Source: Paraburkholderia atlantica (GTDB lineage Bacteria > Pseudomonadota > Gammaproteobacteria > Burkholderiales > Burkholderiaceae). Taken from it: a stretch of 64,000 nucleotides of DNA. A program made the translations under genes and the position numbers. Positions 7,474 to 16,900 of the stretch are shown here, piece after piece (position 1 is the first letter of the stretch; each line of letters starts with the position of its first letter). The stretch covers positions 124,001-188,000 of the forward strand of contig NZ_WHNQ01000010.1 of the NCBI RefSeq assembly GCF_009362785.1, given 5' to 3'. The notes under the pieces were generated by a model. It was given only the letters and a program-made list of their open reading frames with translations, was not told the origin of the DNA and did not search any database.

Positions 7474-8241
7474 ATGAACCGTTTCCGCGGATTCCTGCAA
7501 GGCGTTGCACTGTCGCTCGGCGGCTTGTGCGCGAGCACGCTGACGTTGCTGGCCGCGAACGCGGCGACGAACACGGCGACTGTCGTCGCAACCGCGGCCC
7601 CCGCCGTAGCTGCGGCGGGCGGCAATATCGAAACCCTCGTATTCGTTCGTCACGGCGAGAAGCCCGCGCAAGGCTACGGCCAGCTAGACTGCCAGGGGCT
7701 CAACCGCGCGCTCGCGTTGCCGGCCGTGATCGCCGCCAAATTCGGCAAACCCGATGCGATCTACGCGCCCGACCCCGGCCAGCAAAAAGACGACGGCGGT
7801 CATCCGTACTATTACGTGCGCCCGCTCGCGACGATCGAGCCGACCGCGATTCAATTCCAGATGCCGGTGGAAACGCCGTACGGCTTTGCGCAGATCGACC
7901 AGCTCGGCAACGCGCTGGTCGATCCGGCCAATCGCGGCAAGCTGATCGTCATTGCCTGGGAGCACAAGCTGATCGAAAAGCTATTGCGGCAGATGTTGAG
8001 CGCGCATGGCGGTCGCGCGGCCGACGTGCCGAAATGGCAAAGCGACGACTTCGACAGCATTTACATCGTCCGACTCGACTGGCAGAACGGCACGCCGCGC
8101 GCGAGCTTCAAACACGACCGCGAAGGGCTGGATGGACGCGCGACCGATTGCCCTTGTGCGGCATTGCCGGGAGTGCCGGCGTCTTCGGCGGGGGCGGCCT
8201 CTTCCTCCAGTTCGAACGCTTCGGCACCGGCGGCGGATTAA
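7474..8241 (+). CDS. Secreted histidine phosphatase superfamily protein
   Basis: This 255-residue protein has an N-terminal signal sequence (MNRFRGFLQGVALSLGGLCA, then an Ala-rich stretch). The phosphohistidine motif LVFVRHGEKP follows, with R59, H60 and G61. The downstream block GLNRALALPAVIA and the second histidine in IAWEHKLIEKLL complete a branch-1-like catalytic core. The tail (last 25 residues) is Ser/Ala low complexity. The substrate is unknown. The frame is open far upstream, but only the ATG at 7474 gives a signal peptide. It is likely periplasmic or surface-located. Confidence 0.82.
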   Translation: MNRFRGFLQGVALSLGGLCASTLTLLAANAATNTATVVATAAPAVAAAGGNIETLVFVRHGEKPAQGYGQLDCQGLNRALALPAVIAAKFGKPDAIYAPDPGQQKDDGGHPYYYVRPLATIEPTAIQFQMPVETPYGFAQIDQLGNALVDPANRGKLIVIAWEHKLIEKLLRQMLSAHGGRAADVPKWQSDDFDSIYIVRLDWQNGTPRASFKHDREGLDGRATDCPCAALPGVPASSAGAASSSSSNASAPAAD

Positions 8242-8529
8242 TTCGGTAATACAGATGTAAGCCGCGATTACGTGTGCTGGCTCATCAAGCGGCAAGCGCG
8301 CGCGGCCAGCCGCCTGCCGGCTCGAATCAACCAGCCGCAAAGCTCCCGTGGGGCGCGGCGGACAGCAAAGTAAGGTGCCTGCGCGCACCGTCCGCGCGAC
8401 CTTTCCGCCTGCCCGCGATGACTTCGACGATGCTTGCAGTCCGTAACATCTAGTCGCAGTCCGCCCCGCCTCGAGTGCGTACATTGGTCCTGTGCGACAA
8501 ACCTACGTCGCCTCACAGGAGAGACCAAC

Positions 8530-8823
8530 ATGAAACGCATCGTCACTCACTTGCTGGTTGCTGCCGGACTCGCGGCGGGCGCATGCGGTGTCGCCCAGGC
8601 GCATACGGATCTGAGCGTCGGCCTGTCGCTCGGCGCCCCGGTTTATGCCGCGCCCGCGCGCGTCTATGCGGCGCCGGAGCCCGTGTATTACGGCGGCTGG
8701 GATCATCGCTACCCGCGTGGCGACTATTACCGCGACTATCACCGCTATGACCGCGGCTGGGGTCACGACAATCGTCGCTGGGGTCATGACTATCGCGGTG
8801 AGCACCGCGGCTGGCGGGATTGA
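8530..8823 (+). CDS. Small secreted Tyr/Arg/His-rich protein
   Basis: This 97-residue protein has a clear signal peptide (MKRIVTHLLVAAGLAAGACGVAQA, predicted cut after AQA). A mature part with VYAAPARVYAAPEPVYY repeats leads into a low-complexity tail of RYDRGWGHDNRRWGHDYRG-type repeats. An AGGAGA ribosome site precedes the ATG. It resembles the many small periplasmic or outer-surface low-complexity proteins of Burkholderia. No enzymatic motif is present and function is unknown. Confidence 0.8.
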   Translation: MKRIVTHLLVAAGLAAGACGVAQAHTDLSVGLSLGAPVYAAPARVYAAPEPVYYGGWDHRYPRGDYYRDYHRYDRGWGHDNRRWGHDYRGEHRGWRD

Positions 8824-8935
8824 CGAGCGTAAGCGGAGTACAGCGCGCTCCGCGCTTCTCGCTTCGCGAGCAACTTCTGCGGCCTGCATCCACGCGAGTG
8901 TGAATGCGGCCGCTTTCAATTTGAGTAATTGCGGT

Positions 8936-9757
8936 TCAGGACGCCAGTTCGTCGTTGAGGGCAAAGAGTTTGCGCAGATGATGCGCAACGCCGGCCTCGA
9001 AATTGTTGCCGATGCGCGGCACATGCGGCAGACGCATGATCAGATCGGGATTGGCGTTGTTCATCATAAATGGATGGCCGGCCGTCTCGAGCAGATCGAT
9101 ATCGTTCATGTTGTCGCCGAACGCGACGCACTGCGACGCGTCGACGGAGAGCCGCTCGAGCACGATCTGCAGCGCGCGCCCCTTCGACACATTCGCGGTC
9201 ATCACTTCGAGACAATCCGGCAACGAATACGTCACGTATAGTCGCTCGCCGAATTCGCGTTCCAGATTGGCGGCCACCTGCGCGAGATCGGCGGGATCGC
9301 CGATATACAACGCCTTGGCAATGTCGACGCCATCGTGCTTCGGCAGATCGGTCACTTCGTACCTGAAGCCCGAGTCCTGGTGAAATTCAAGCAGATGGGG
9401 CGCGTCGCGATCGATCAGCCACGCTTCGTCTGCAAACAGACTGACGATCACTCGGCCATGCGCGCCGACAATTTCAGGCTGCACGAGACGCTGGACGATC
9501 GCGGGCTGCAGATCGTCGGCGTGGATCACCGTGTTGTCAGGCGCATGAACCCGCGCGCCGTTCGACGTGATCAGATATGGATTGATGCCGAGCAGATCGC
9601 GAATGCCGGCGACGTCGCAGTAATGCCGCCCCGTGGCAATCACGAACTGCAGCCCGTCGCTTTCGAGCTTGCGCACCGTGGCGACCGTGAACGGGTCTAG
9701 CTGGTGATCGGCGTTGAGCAGTGTGCCGTCGAGATCCGTGGCGATGACTTTATACAT
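8936..9757 (-). CDS. Cof-type HAD superfamily phosphatase
   Basis: This 273-residue HAD hydrolase has motif I as DLDGTLL (nucleophile D8, acid D10), motif II in FVIATGR, a C2-type cap domain in the middle and motif IV as GDNMNDIDLLE. This is the layout of the Cof/YbiV/YidA subfamily, which dephosphorylates sugar phosphates and related small molecules. It follows the glucosamine-type kinase by 47 bp on the same strand, so the two may share a transcript and act on phospho-sugars. Confidence 0.93.
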   Translation of the reverse strand: MYKVIATDLDGTLLNADHQLDPFTVATVRKLESDGLQFVIATGRHYCDVAGIRDLLGINPYLITSNGARVHAPDNTVIHADDLQPAIVQRLVQPEIVGAHGRVIVSLFADEAWLIDRDAPHLLEFHQDSGFRYEVTDLPKHDGVDIAKALYIGDPADLAQVAANLEREFGERLYVTYSLPDCLEVMTANVSKGRALQIVLERLSVDASQCVAFGDNMNDIDLLETAGHPFMMNNANPDLIMRLPHVPRIGNNFEAGVAHHLRKLFALNDELAS

Positions 9758-9804
9758 GGTGAGTCCGGCGGCTGAGCCGTCGAGGCAGCGTCAAAGCGGA
9801 TATT

Positions 9805-10695
9805 TTACAGGTCTCGTCCAGCCAGCCGCTGCGCCTCGCGCCGCGCCAGTTGCAGGCCGCCATGCGCCGAATCCGCCCGCGGCTCGCGCAGGCGCGCCTG
9901 ATACACCTGGGGCACGTACTCGCGTAACGGCACGCCGAGGCCTCCGCACAATGCGACCGGCAGGGAGCCCGTCGCGTCCAGCGCGGCGATCATCTTGCCG
10001 ACTTCGACACCGGCCTCGCCGAGCAAGCGCGCCGCGAATGGATGTGCGCGGTGTTCGATCGCGATCGGTGCGAGCCGTGCGTAGGCAGTCTGATTGGCCG
10101 CGCACAGCCACACGACCAGGCTGTCGCGATCCTCAGTGCCGGTATGCGCGAGCAACGCATGCGCGAGATCGTCGATGGGCGCACGGCCGTCTAGCGCCTG
10201 CTGCGCGTGCACGATCAGTCGGAGGCCGAGCCACGCGCCACTCGCTTCGTCGCCTGACGGAAAGCCGTAGCCGCTAGCCATGCGGAATTCGCCGTCGCTC
10301 GCAAGCGAGGCCGCGACGCTGCCGGTGCCGAGTGCGACGATCACGCCGGGCGCGCCGTCGTGCGCGCCGAGCAGGGTCGTGTAGGCGTCGGATTCGACCG
10401 CCAGTCCGGCCAGTCGCGGCGCCTGCTCGTGAAACTCGGCGAGCCAGTCGCGATTGTTGACGCCCGCAAGTCCGCAACCGAGCACGCAGCGCGACCAGTC
10501 CAGCGCGACTCCGGCTCGCTCGAAGGCTTCACCGCAGGCGGCTTGAATGGACTGCCATGCGCGCGGGATGCCGAGCCCGAGACCTGATGGGCCGCTTGCC
10601 GCCTGCGCCAGTTCGCGGCCCTGCGCATCGCCGAGGACGACGCGCGTGCCGGTGCCGCCGCCGTCGACGCCGATCAGAAAGAAGTCGTGGTTCAT
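9805..10695 (-). CDS. BadF/BadG-type sugar kinase (N-acetylglucosamine/glucosamine kinase family)
   Basis: This 296-residue ASKHA-fold kinase has the phosphate-1 loop as GVDGGGTGTRVVLG, the phosphate-2 region as VALGTGSVAA and an adenosine region with ALCGGLGVPL. GYGFPSGDEASGAWLG is the hallmark of the BadF/BadG/BcrA/BcrD family, here in its amino-sugar kinase branch. It should use ATP to phosphorylate glucosamine or N-acetylglucosamine. No transporter or deaminase gene is adjacent. It is first in a two-gene unit with the HAD phosphatase and divergent from tag. Confidence 0.88.
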   Translation of the reverse strand: MNHDFFLIGVDGGGTGTRVVLGDAQGRELAQAASGPSGLGLGIPRAWQSIQAACGEAFERAGVALDWSRCVLGCGLAGVNNRDWLAEFHEQAPRLAGLAVESDAYTTLLGAHDGAPGVIVALGTGSVAASLASDGEFRMASGYGFPSGDEASGAWLGLRLIVHAQQALDGRAPIDDLAHALLAHTGTEDRDSLVVWLCAANQTAYARLAPIAIEHRAHPFAARLLGEAGVEVGKMIAALDATGSLPVALCGGLGVPLREYVPQVYQARLREPRADSAHGGLQLARREAQRLAGRDL

Positions 10696-10835
10696 CGAGT
10701 CGAATCAGTTCCGTGGGTGAATAACGCTTAGCGTGGCAGGTCAGTTTGAATCGTGCAATTGGCCAATTGGCCAGCTTGCGGCATACACCGCTTCCGCTAT
10801 GCTGGCGATCGATACGACCACGCGGGAGCGCGACA

Positions 10836-11432
10836 GTGACACAACGATGCAACTGGGTATCGAGCGAAGCGCTCGCACAGTACCACGACACCGAGTGGGG
10901 AGTACCCTCGCGCGACGACCAGCACCTGTTCGAAATGCTCGTGCTCGAAGGCGCGCAGGCCGGTTTGTCATGGTCGACGATACTCAACAAGCGCGCCGGC
11001 TACCGCCGTGCTTTCGCCGACTTCGACATCGATAAGGTCGCGGCCTTCACGCCGAAGCATGTGGATGCACTCGTCGCCGATGAGAGCATCGTGCGCCACC
11101 GCGGCAAAATCGAGGCGGCCATCCAGAACGCGCGCGCCGTGCAGCAGATCCAGGCCGAACATGGCTCACTGGCGAGCTTCGTGTGGTCATTCGTCAACGA
11201 CACGCCGATTCAGAACGAATGGGCTTCGTATAAGCACGCGCCTGCATCGACGGAAGTATCGGACGCGCTGAGCAAGGCGCTCAAGCGCTACGGCTGCAAA
11301 TTTGTCGGTTCGACGATCTGCTATGCATTCATGCAGGCGGTCGGCATGGTCAACGACCATGAGACGACCTGCATGTGCCGTGAGCGATGCGCGTCGCTGG
11401 GCAAGAAGGGGCGTCGGCGCAAGGCAGGGTGA
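10836..11432 (+). CDS. tag: DNA-3-methyladenine glycosylase I
   Basis: This 198-residue base-excision glycosylase removes 3-methyladenine from alkylated DNA. The start is a GTG preceded by GGGAG; it places every zinc ligand at nearly its E. coli position: C5, H17, H175 and C179. The catalytic E38 sits in LFEMLVLEGAQAGLSW. The helix-hairpin-helix-like core is complete. A longer reading of 30 codons upstream has no family similarity. The C-terminus is basic (KKGRRRKAG). Confidence 0.95.
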   Translation: MTQRCNWVSSEALAQYHDTEWGVPSRDDQHLFEMLVLEGAQAGLSWSTILNKRAGYRRAFADFDIDKVAAFTPKHVDALVADESIVRHRGKIEAAIQNARAVQQIQAEHGSLASFVWSFVNDTPIQNEWASYKHAPASTEVSDALSKALKRYGCKFVGSTICYAFMQAVGMVNDHETTCMCRERCASLGKKGRRRKAG

Positions 11433-11593
11433 GGCCGGGAGTCCGCTGGACGCGCAAACTCGCGAATTGGCGCCCTTTCATGCTCGTAGTCGGTCCTTCG
11501 TCGGACGGCGCGCGGTGGATACTCATCGCCATGCGCTCACTCGATGCGCGCTCAACAACAAATAGCTGCCGCCTCGGACGCGGGAGACCAACC

Positions 11594-12019
11594 ATGAAAA
11601 CTCTTAGCTTCCTGACCCACCAGGATATTTACGATCAGTCCGTCACGCATCTGTTCGAACAGAAACGCGCCGCATTGCTGCCGAGGGGCGGCGGCGCCTA
11701 CCGCGGCTATCGTGGCGGCTGCCCGGTCGGCAACCTGATCAAGCCGCGCGACTATATGACTGCGATGGAAGGCGTGCCAGTGCGCTTCATCGGCAAACCT
11801 CCGACGGAAGTGCCCGCTTACATGGATGCCGGCGTGGCCGCGCTGAAAAAAGCGCTGCTGCGCGCTCGCATCAATGTGTATGACCCGGCCACCATCGCTC
11901 TGCTCAGTTGCCTGCAAAACGTGCACGACGTGTTCGGCACATGGGAGTGGCACGACCGGCTGGGCTCGATCGCGCGCGAATTCGGTCTGTCGGCCGAGCG
12001 GCTGAAGACCGCGGCGTAA
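11594..12019 (+). CDS. Uncharacterised 141-residue protein with a Gly-rich CPVGNLI motif
   Basis: I do not recognise a function. The ATG has a GGGAGA ribosome site. The protein begins MKTLSFLTHQDIYDQSVTHL and has a central RGGGAYRGYRGGCPVGNLI block followed by YMTAMEGVPVRF. From memory, an AYRG...CAVG.LI...Y...MEG pattern recurs in short hypothetical proteins of phages and bacteria, so this may be a domesticated member. The C-terminal half is helical (LLSCLQNVHDVFGTWEWHDRL). It is monocistronic, followed by a GC hairpin at 12029-12050. Confidence 0.8.
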   Translation: MKTLSFLTHQDIYDQSVTHLFEQKRAALLPRGGGAYRGYRGGCPVGNLIKPRDYMTAMEGVPVRFIGKPPTEVPAYMDAGVAALKKALLRARINVYDPATIALLSCLQNVHDVFGTWEWHDRLGSIAREFGLSAERLKTAA

Positions 12020-12028
12020 CGGCTGCAC

Positions 12029-12056
12029 GGCGGCGCATAAATTCGCCGCCTTAAAA
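12029..12056 (+). terminator. GC hairpin after the 141-residue protein gene
   Basis: GGCGGCG (12029-12035) pairs with CGCCGCC (12044-12050) around an 8-base loop; the tail TTAAAA is only weakly T-rich. Confidence 0.5.
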
Positions 12057-12099
12057 GCAAAACGGCGATGTGGCTTCTTTCGAAGCTCACACCGCCGTT
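12051..12099 (-). terminator. Intrinsic terminator of rpsU
   Basis: On the minus strand AACGGCG...CGCCGTT (12099-12061) forms a long hairpin with an inner GAAGC/GCTTC pairing, followed by TTTTGCTTTTAA. It lies directly after the rpsU stop. Confidence 0.8.
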
Positions 12100-12120
12100 C
12101 GGCGTACGTAAAAAGCGTGC

Positions 12121-12333
12121 TTAGTGCAGCTTTTTCGGCAGCATCTGGCTGCGCAGACGCTTGTGCAGGCGCTTGACAGCTGCTGCCTTCTTGCGCTTAC
12201 GAGCCGTGGTCGGCTTTTCGTACGACTGGCGCTCACGCAGTTCAGCGATCAGGCCATTCTTTTCGATTGCGCGACGAAAGCGGCGAATTGCCACTTCGAA
12301 CGGCTCGTTTTCCTTCAGAAGAATCGTCGTCAT
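12121..12333 (-). CDS. rpsU: 30S ribosomal protein S21
   Basis: This 70-residue highly basic protein starts MTTILLKENEPFEVAIRRFRR and has the S21 signature (FEVAIRRFRRAIEKNG) and the basic KPTTARKRKKAAAVKRLHKR tail. S21 assists 30S initiation near the anti-Shine-Dalgarno region. The usual AGGAATTAC leader precedes the ATG. It stands alone here, without dnaG or gatB-type neighbours. Burkholderia genomes often have more than one S21 copy, so this may be a paralogue. Confidence 0.97.
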   Translation of the reverse strand: MTTILLKENEPFEVAIRRFRRAIEKNGLIAELRERQSYEKPTTARKRKKAAAVKRLHKRLRSQMLPKKLH

Positions 12334-12748
12334 GTAATTCCTAACTCAATCACTAGATACGGGTTTAATTGCTTGGCAGTAACCGCTCAGGTCACCACTT
12401 ACGCACCGGCACTCCGGTCACTCCGATTCATGGCCAGTAACAGGCAAACGCGAGGCTCATAAACAACCCCGGCCAAACCACGAATGAAGCGAGAGGCAAA
12501 GCGGCCACGGAGGCCGGAAAAGAGAGGTGGGGAGTTCACCGCGGAACGCGGACAGACGTAATGCAAAAGCCGCGTCTGTTGCCGTTTCGCCAACCTTTCA
12601 TCAATGAAGAACACTGACGAAACAGGCAAAGATCTCAATTCACTCCCGATCATATCAGGAAACTCTCCATCCTACCAGGGGTTTACCGATTGCGCCAAGC
12701 TTTTCCCTGGCGCGGATGACGTCCACATCGGCCACCAAGGCGCTCGCC
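12334..12748. other. Intergenic stretch upstream of rpsU
   Basis: This 415-bp stretch must contain the rpsU promoter (minus strand). Short open frames in it lack ribosome sites and motifs. I see no repeat, tRNA or confident promoter pair. Confidence 0.5.
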
Positions 12749-13693
12749 CTACCAGGCGCTTGCTTCGTCCAGTTCACGGATATCGTCGGCGGTGAGGGAC
12801 AGGTGGACGGCGGCGACCAGGCTGTTCAACTGCTCGACCGAGGTCGCGCTCGCAATGGGGGCCGTAACGCTCGGCCGCGCGATCAGCCATGCAAGCGCGA
12901 TCGCGGCCGGCGTGCTGCCGTGCCGTTGCGCGACGCGGTCGAGCGCGCCCAGAATCCGCAAGCCGCGCCCGTTCAGGTATTTTTCGACCCGGCTCCCGCG
13001 CGCCCTGCCGGCCAGATCGGCCTCGCTGCGGTATTTGCCTGACAGGAACCCGCTCGCGAGGCTGTAATAGACCACCACGCCGAGATGATTCGCCAGCGCC
13101 ACCGGCTCGCTGTCGCTCTCGTATTGCGCTCGGTCGTACAGGTTGTATTCGGGCTGCAATAACTGGTACTCGGGCAGGCCATGCTCGCGCGACACCGCAA
13201 GCGCTTCCTCAACGCGCGCGCCACGATAGTTGGACGCTCCGATCACGCGCACCTTGCCCGCCTCGATCAGCTTCTGATACGCACCGAGCGTTTCGACGAG
13301 CGGCGTCGCGGTGTCGTCGTCGTGGGAGAAATAGACGTCGATGTAATCGGTTCGCAGGCGGCGCAGCGAGTCTTCGACCGCCGCCCGAATATTTGCGGCC
13401 GACAGCCCCTTGCGCTGCGGATGCTTCGACACCTTGGTCGCGAGCACGATCCGCTCGCGCTTGCCGCTCTGCCGGAACCACTTGCCGAGGATCGTCTCCG
13501 ACTCCCCGCCCTGGTTGCCGGGCACCCAGGCGGAGTAGACATCGGCGGTGTCGATGAAATTGAGTCCGGCGTCGACGAACGCATCGAGGATCGAGAAAGA
13601 GGTGGCTTCGTCGGCCGTCCAGCCGAATACGTTGCCGCCGAACATCAGCGGGGCGACCTGCAACGAGGAAGTGCCGATCCTGCGTAGTTCCAT
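12749..13693 (-). CDS. Aldo/keto reductase
   Basis: This 314-residue NADPH-dependent reductase of the AKR fold starts MELRRIGTSSLQVAPLMFGG. The catalytic tetrad is visible as D48 and Y53 (FIDTADVYS), K87 (VLATKV) and H124 (VYFSHDDD). The NADP-binding C-terminal part includes IALAWLIARPSVTAPIASA. It resembles the YajO/general stress AKR branch. The substrate is not predictable. The ATG at 13693 has GGAG nine bases upstream; a further 32 in-frame codons upstream look non-coding. Confidence 0.92.
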   Translation of the reverse strand: MELRRIGTSSLQVAPLMFGGNVFGWTADEATSFSILDAFVDAGLNFIDTADVYSAWVPGNQGGESETILGKWFRQSGKRERIVLATKVSKHPQRKGLSAANIRAAVEDSLRRLRTDYIDVYFSHDDDTATPLVETLGAYQKLIEAGKVRVIGASNYRGARVEEALAVSREHGLPEYQLLQPEYNLYDRAQYESDSEPVALANHLGVVVYYSLASGFLSGKYRSEADLAGRARGSRVEKYLNGRGLRILGALDRVAQRHGSTPAAIALAWLIARPSVTAPIASATSVEQLNSLVAAVHLSLTADDIRELDEASAW

Positions 13694-13964
13694 GATGGCT
13701 CCAGTACGAGTGGGCGAAGGCAATGCGGGAGGTGGGTGGGAAATCCCGGGACCGTTGAGCATACGCCGCCCCGAACAAGGCTGCAGCACGGCGCAACAGA
13801 GCTCGCGATGGTGGCAAGTTCGCCTTGTCTTTGCGCAGACCCCGCAATTCCGCGATATGCCGCCAAATTGACGACCGTTTTGGCGTTAGCTCGACGCATC
13901 GGCCCACCAGACCCCACCCCATAATCGCAGACTTAGCCTCCTTGCGACCTCGCGCGAATTCGAC

Positions 13965-16900
13965 ATGTCCCTTCCTACCCTCCCAACCGACGCCCTGGCG
14001 CCCGAACAACAGCTGGAGCACGACATCGCGGTCGTCATGCAGGCGGCGTTCGAGCATCATCGCAGGCAGGAATTCGACCAGGCCGCTTCGCACTACACCG
14101 CGATTCTCGACGCGATTCGCGATCACGCCAGTGCCAATCACCACCTCGGCCTGCTGCTCGTGCAAACCGGGAGGCAGGACGAGGCGTGGCCGCATTTCGA
14201 AGCCGCACTCGGCCGTGAACCGAACAACGGCGCGTATTGGGTCGGCTACATCAACGCCCTGATCGAGACCGGCCAGACCGAAGCGGCCCGGGCGGCATGC
14301 GATGCGGCACAGCAACTCGGCGTGCGCGAGCCGGCGCTCGCTACCCTGCTCGCCCGTCTGCCCTCGACTGATACGCGTCGCGCGAGCACAGAGGAGCTGA
14401 ACCAGCACGCGGCCCTCTTCAGTAGAGGAGAGATCGAGGCATCGCTGAACATCGCCCTTCGTCTGACGACGCACTATCCGTCGCACGGAGAATGCTGGCG
14501 GGCGCTCGCGCTGTCCCAGCAGCGTCTGGGACAGTACGCCGAATCCGTGCCCGTCGCGGAGCACGCCGTACGACTGCTCGGCGACGATCTGGTTTCCTAC
14601 GTGCTGCTGGCAAGCGGCCTCTGCGCCATCGCCGATTGGCCGCGCGCCGAGGCCCACTGCCGCGAGGCGCTCGCGCGATTCCCCAACTATGCGGAACTGC
14701 ATCGCATGCTGGCGAACAGCCTGACGGGAATGCACCGCTACACCGACAGCATCGCCAGTTGCCGCCGCGCCGCGGCGCTGGCGCCCGGCCATGCGGACAT
14801 CCATGGCACGCTCGGCACCGCTCTGCTCGGGCACGGCCAGAATGAAGAGGCGGAAACCGCGTATCGCCGCGCACTCGAATTGACGCCGATGGATGCGAGC
14901 GCGTACACCGCCTTGCTGCACTGTCTGATGCACAAGGTCGATCGCGACATGGCGATGTTCCAGGCCGAGGCCCGCGAGTTCGCGAAACGGCACGAAGCGC
15001 CCCTTCGCGAGCAGTGGCCCCGCCATGAGAACGCCCGCGATCCATCGCGGCGCCTGCGCATAGGCTTCGTTTCGGGCGATCTGGTGAATCACCCCGTGAC
15101 GTCGTTTCTTTTGCCGACCGTCGAGCATCTGGCGCGGGACAACAACCTGTCGCTGCACTTCTATTCGAACAATCCGGCCAGCGACAGCGTCACCGCACAG
15201 ATCCGCCGCCATGCCGATGGATGGCGTGAAGTGTACGGCCTCGCTGACGGCGCGCTCGCACAGCAGATCCGCGCTGACGGCATCGACATTCTGATCGACC
15301 TCGCGGGCCATTCGGGCCGCAACCGGCTCGCGGCATTCGCGCACAAACCGGCGCCGGTTCAGCTCAGCTGGATCGGCAATCCCGCCACGACCGGCCTGAC
15401 GTCGATCGACTATTACCTGTCCGACCGTTTCGTCACGCCCCTCGACCAGTTCGCCGGAAAGTTCTCAGAAAAACTCGTGTTCCTGCCAGCCCTCGCCCCG
15501 TTCAGGGCGCCGGAAAACTCACCGCCCGTCAACGAGTTGCCAGCGTTGCGCAATGGCTTCCTGACGTTCGGCAGTTTCAGCCGGATGAGCAAGATCGGGC
15601 CGGCCGTCGTGGCGCTGTGGGCGCGTGTACTGCGCGAGGTGCCGGATGCGCGTCTCGTCATCGGTTCGATTTCCGGTCAGGACGAGATGAACAAGCTGAC
15701 CGAGCGGTTCGCCGCCGAAGGGATCGGCGCGGCGCGCCTCGGTTTTCTGCCGCGCAAAGGCATGCTCGTTTATCAGGAACAGCACCACCAGATCGACGTC
15801 TGCCTCGACGCGTTTCCGTTCGGCGGCTCGACCACGACGCTGCAAGCCTTGTGGATGGGTGTGCCCACGGTGACGCTGCCCGGCGATTCGATGGCAAGCC
15901 GCAGCAGCACGGGCTGGCTCTCATTGCTGGGACTCGACGCGCCCTTCGTCGCGCATGACAAGGCCGACTATGTGCGCAAGTGCGTAACCCTCGCCGCCGA
16001 CATCGAGGCTCTCGCGACGCTGCGCCGCGAGCTTCGCCCGCATTGCGCGCAGTCACCCGTGTTCAGTGCGAAACCAGTCGCGGACGCCGCATCGCGCGCG
16101 CTGCGCATCATGTGGCAGCGCTGGTGCGACGGACTCGCGCCCGAACATTTCGATATCGCTTCGCCGGTTCCAGACCAAGCCGCCGCACCAGCCGCCGATC
16201 GGCAACCGGAACACGACCTCAAGGTAGCGGATGCAGCCGCGCCCGCAAGAAGCGATGTCCGACGCGCCAGCGCCAAGGAGATGCGCCAATACACGGATCT
16301 CTTCGCGAAGGGAAAAATCGAAGCAGCGCTCAAGATCGCGCATCGCTTGACGGAGCAATACCCGTCGCACGGAGAATGCTGGCTCGCCCTTGCGTGCGCG
16401 TTGCAGCGCGCGGGCAAGCTCACTGAGTTCGCGAACGCTGCGGAGCGTGCTGCCACCCTGCTGCCCGACACGCTTTCCGCACAGACACTGCTGGCCGACG
16501 CGCTGAAAATCACGCGTCAGTTCGAGCAAGCCGAAAGGCACTGCCGCGAGGCACTCAAACGCCATCCCGAGAGCGCGGGACTGCACCATTCGCTGGGCGT
16601 CGTCCTGCAGTCGATGGGGCGACACGCGGACAGCATCGCCTGTTTCCGCAGTGCCGTGGCGCTGACACCGGACAACGCCCTCGCGTACGACGCGCTCGGC
16701 GTCGCACTGCTCGAGTATGGCGAGAGCAAAGAGGCCGAGTCCGCGTTGCGCCGGGCACTCGAATTGGCGCCGACGCAGGCGCAGGTGCGCAGCAACCTGC
16801 TGTTCTGCCTGATGCATCAGTACGGTCTCGATGCGGCGAGCGCCTTCGCGGAATACCGCGAATTCGCGACCCGCCATGAGGCGCCCCTGCGCGCGCGCCG

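Noticed and set aside
13209..15344. 711-codon minus-strand open frame overlapping the giant transferase and the aldo/keto reductase gene
   Set aside because: It is antisense to the strongly conserved GT41 coding frame, has no recognisable domain and is Arg/Ala-biased as expected for a GC-rich shadow frame.
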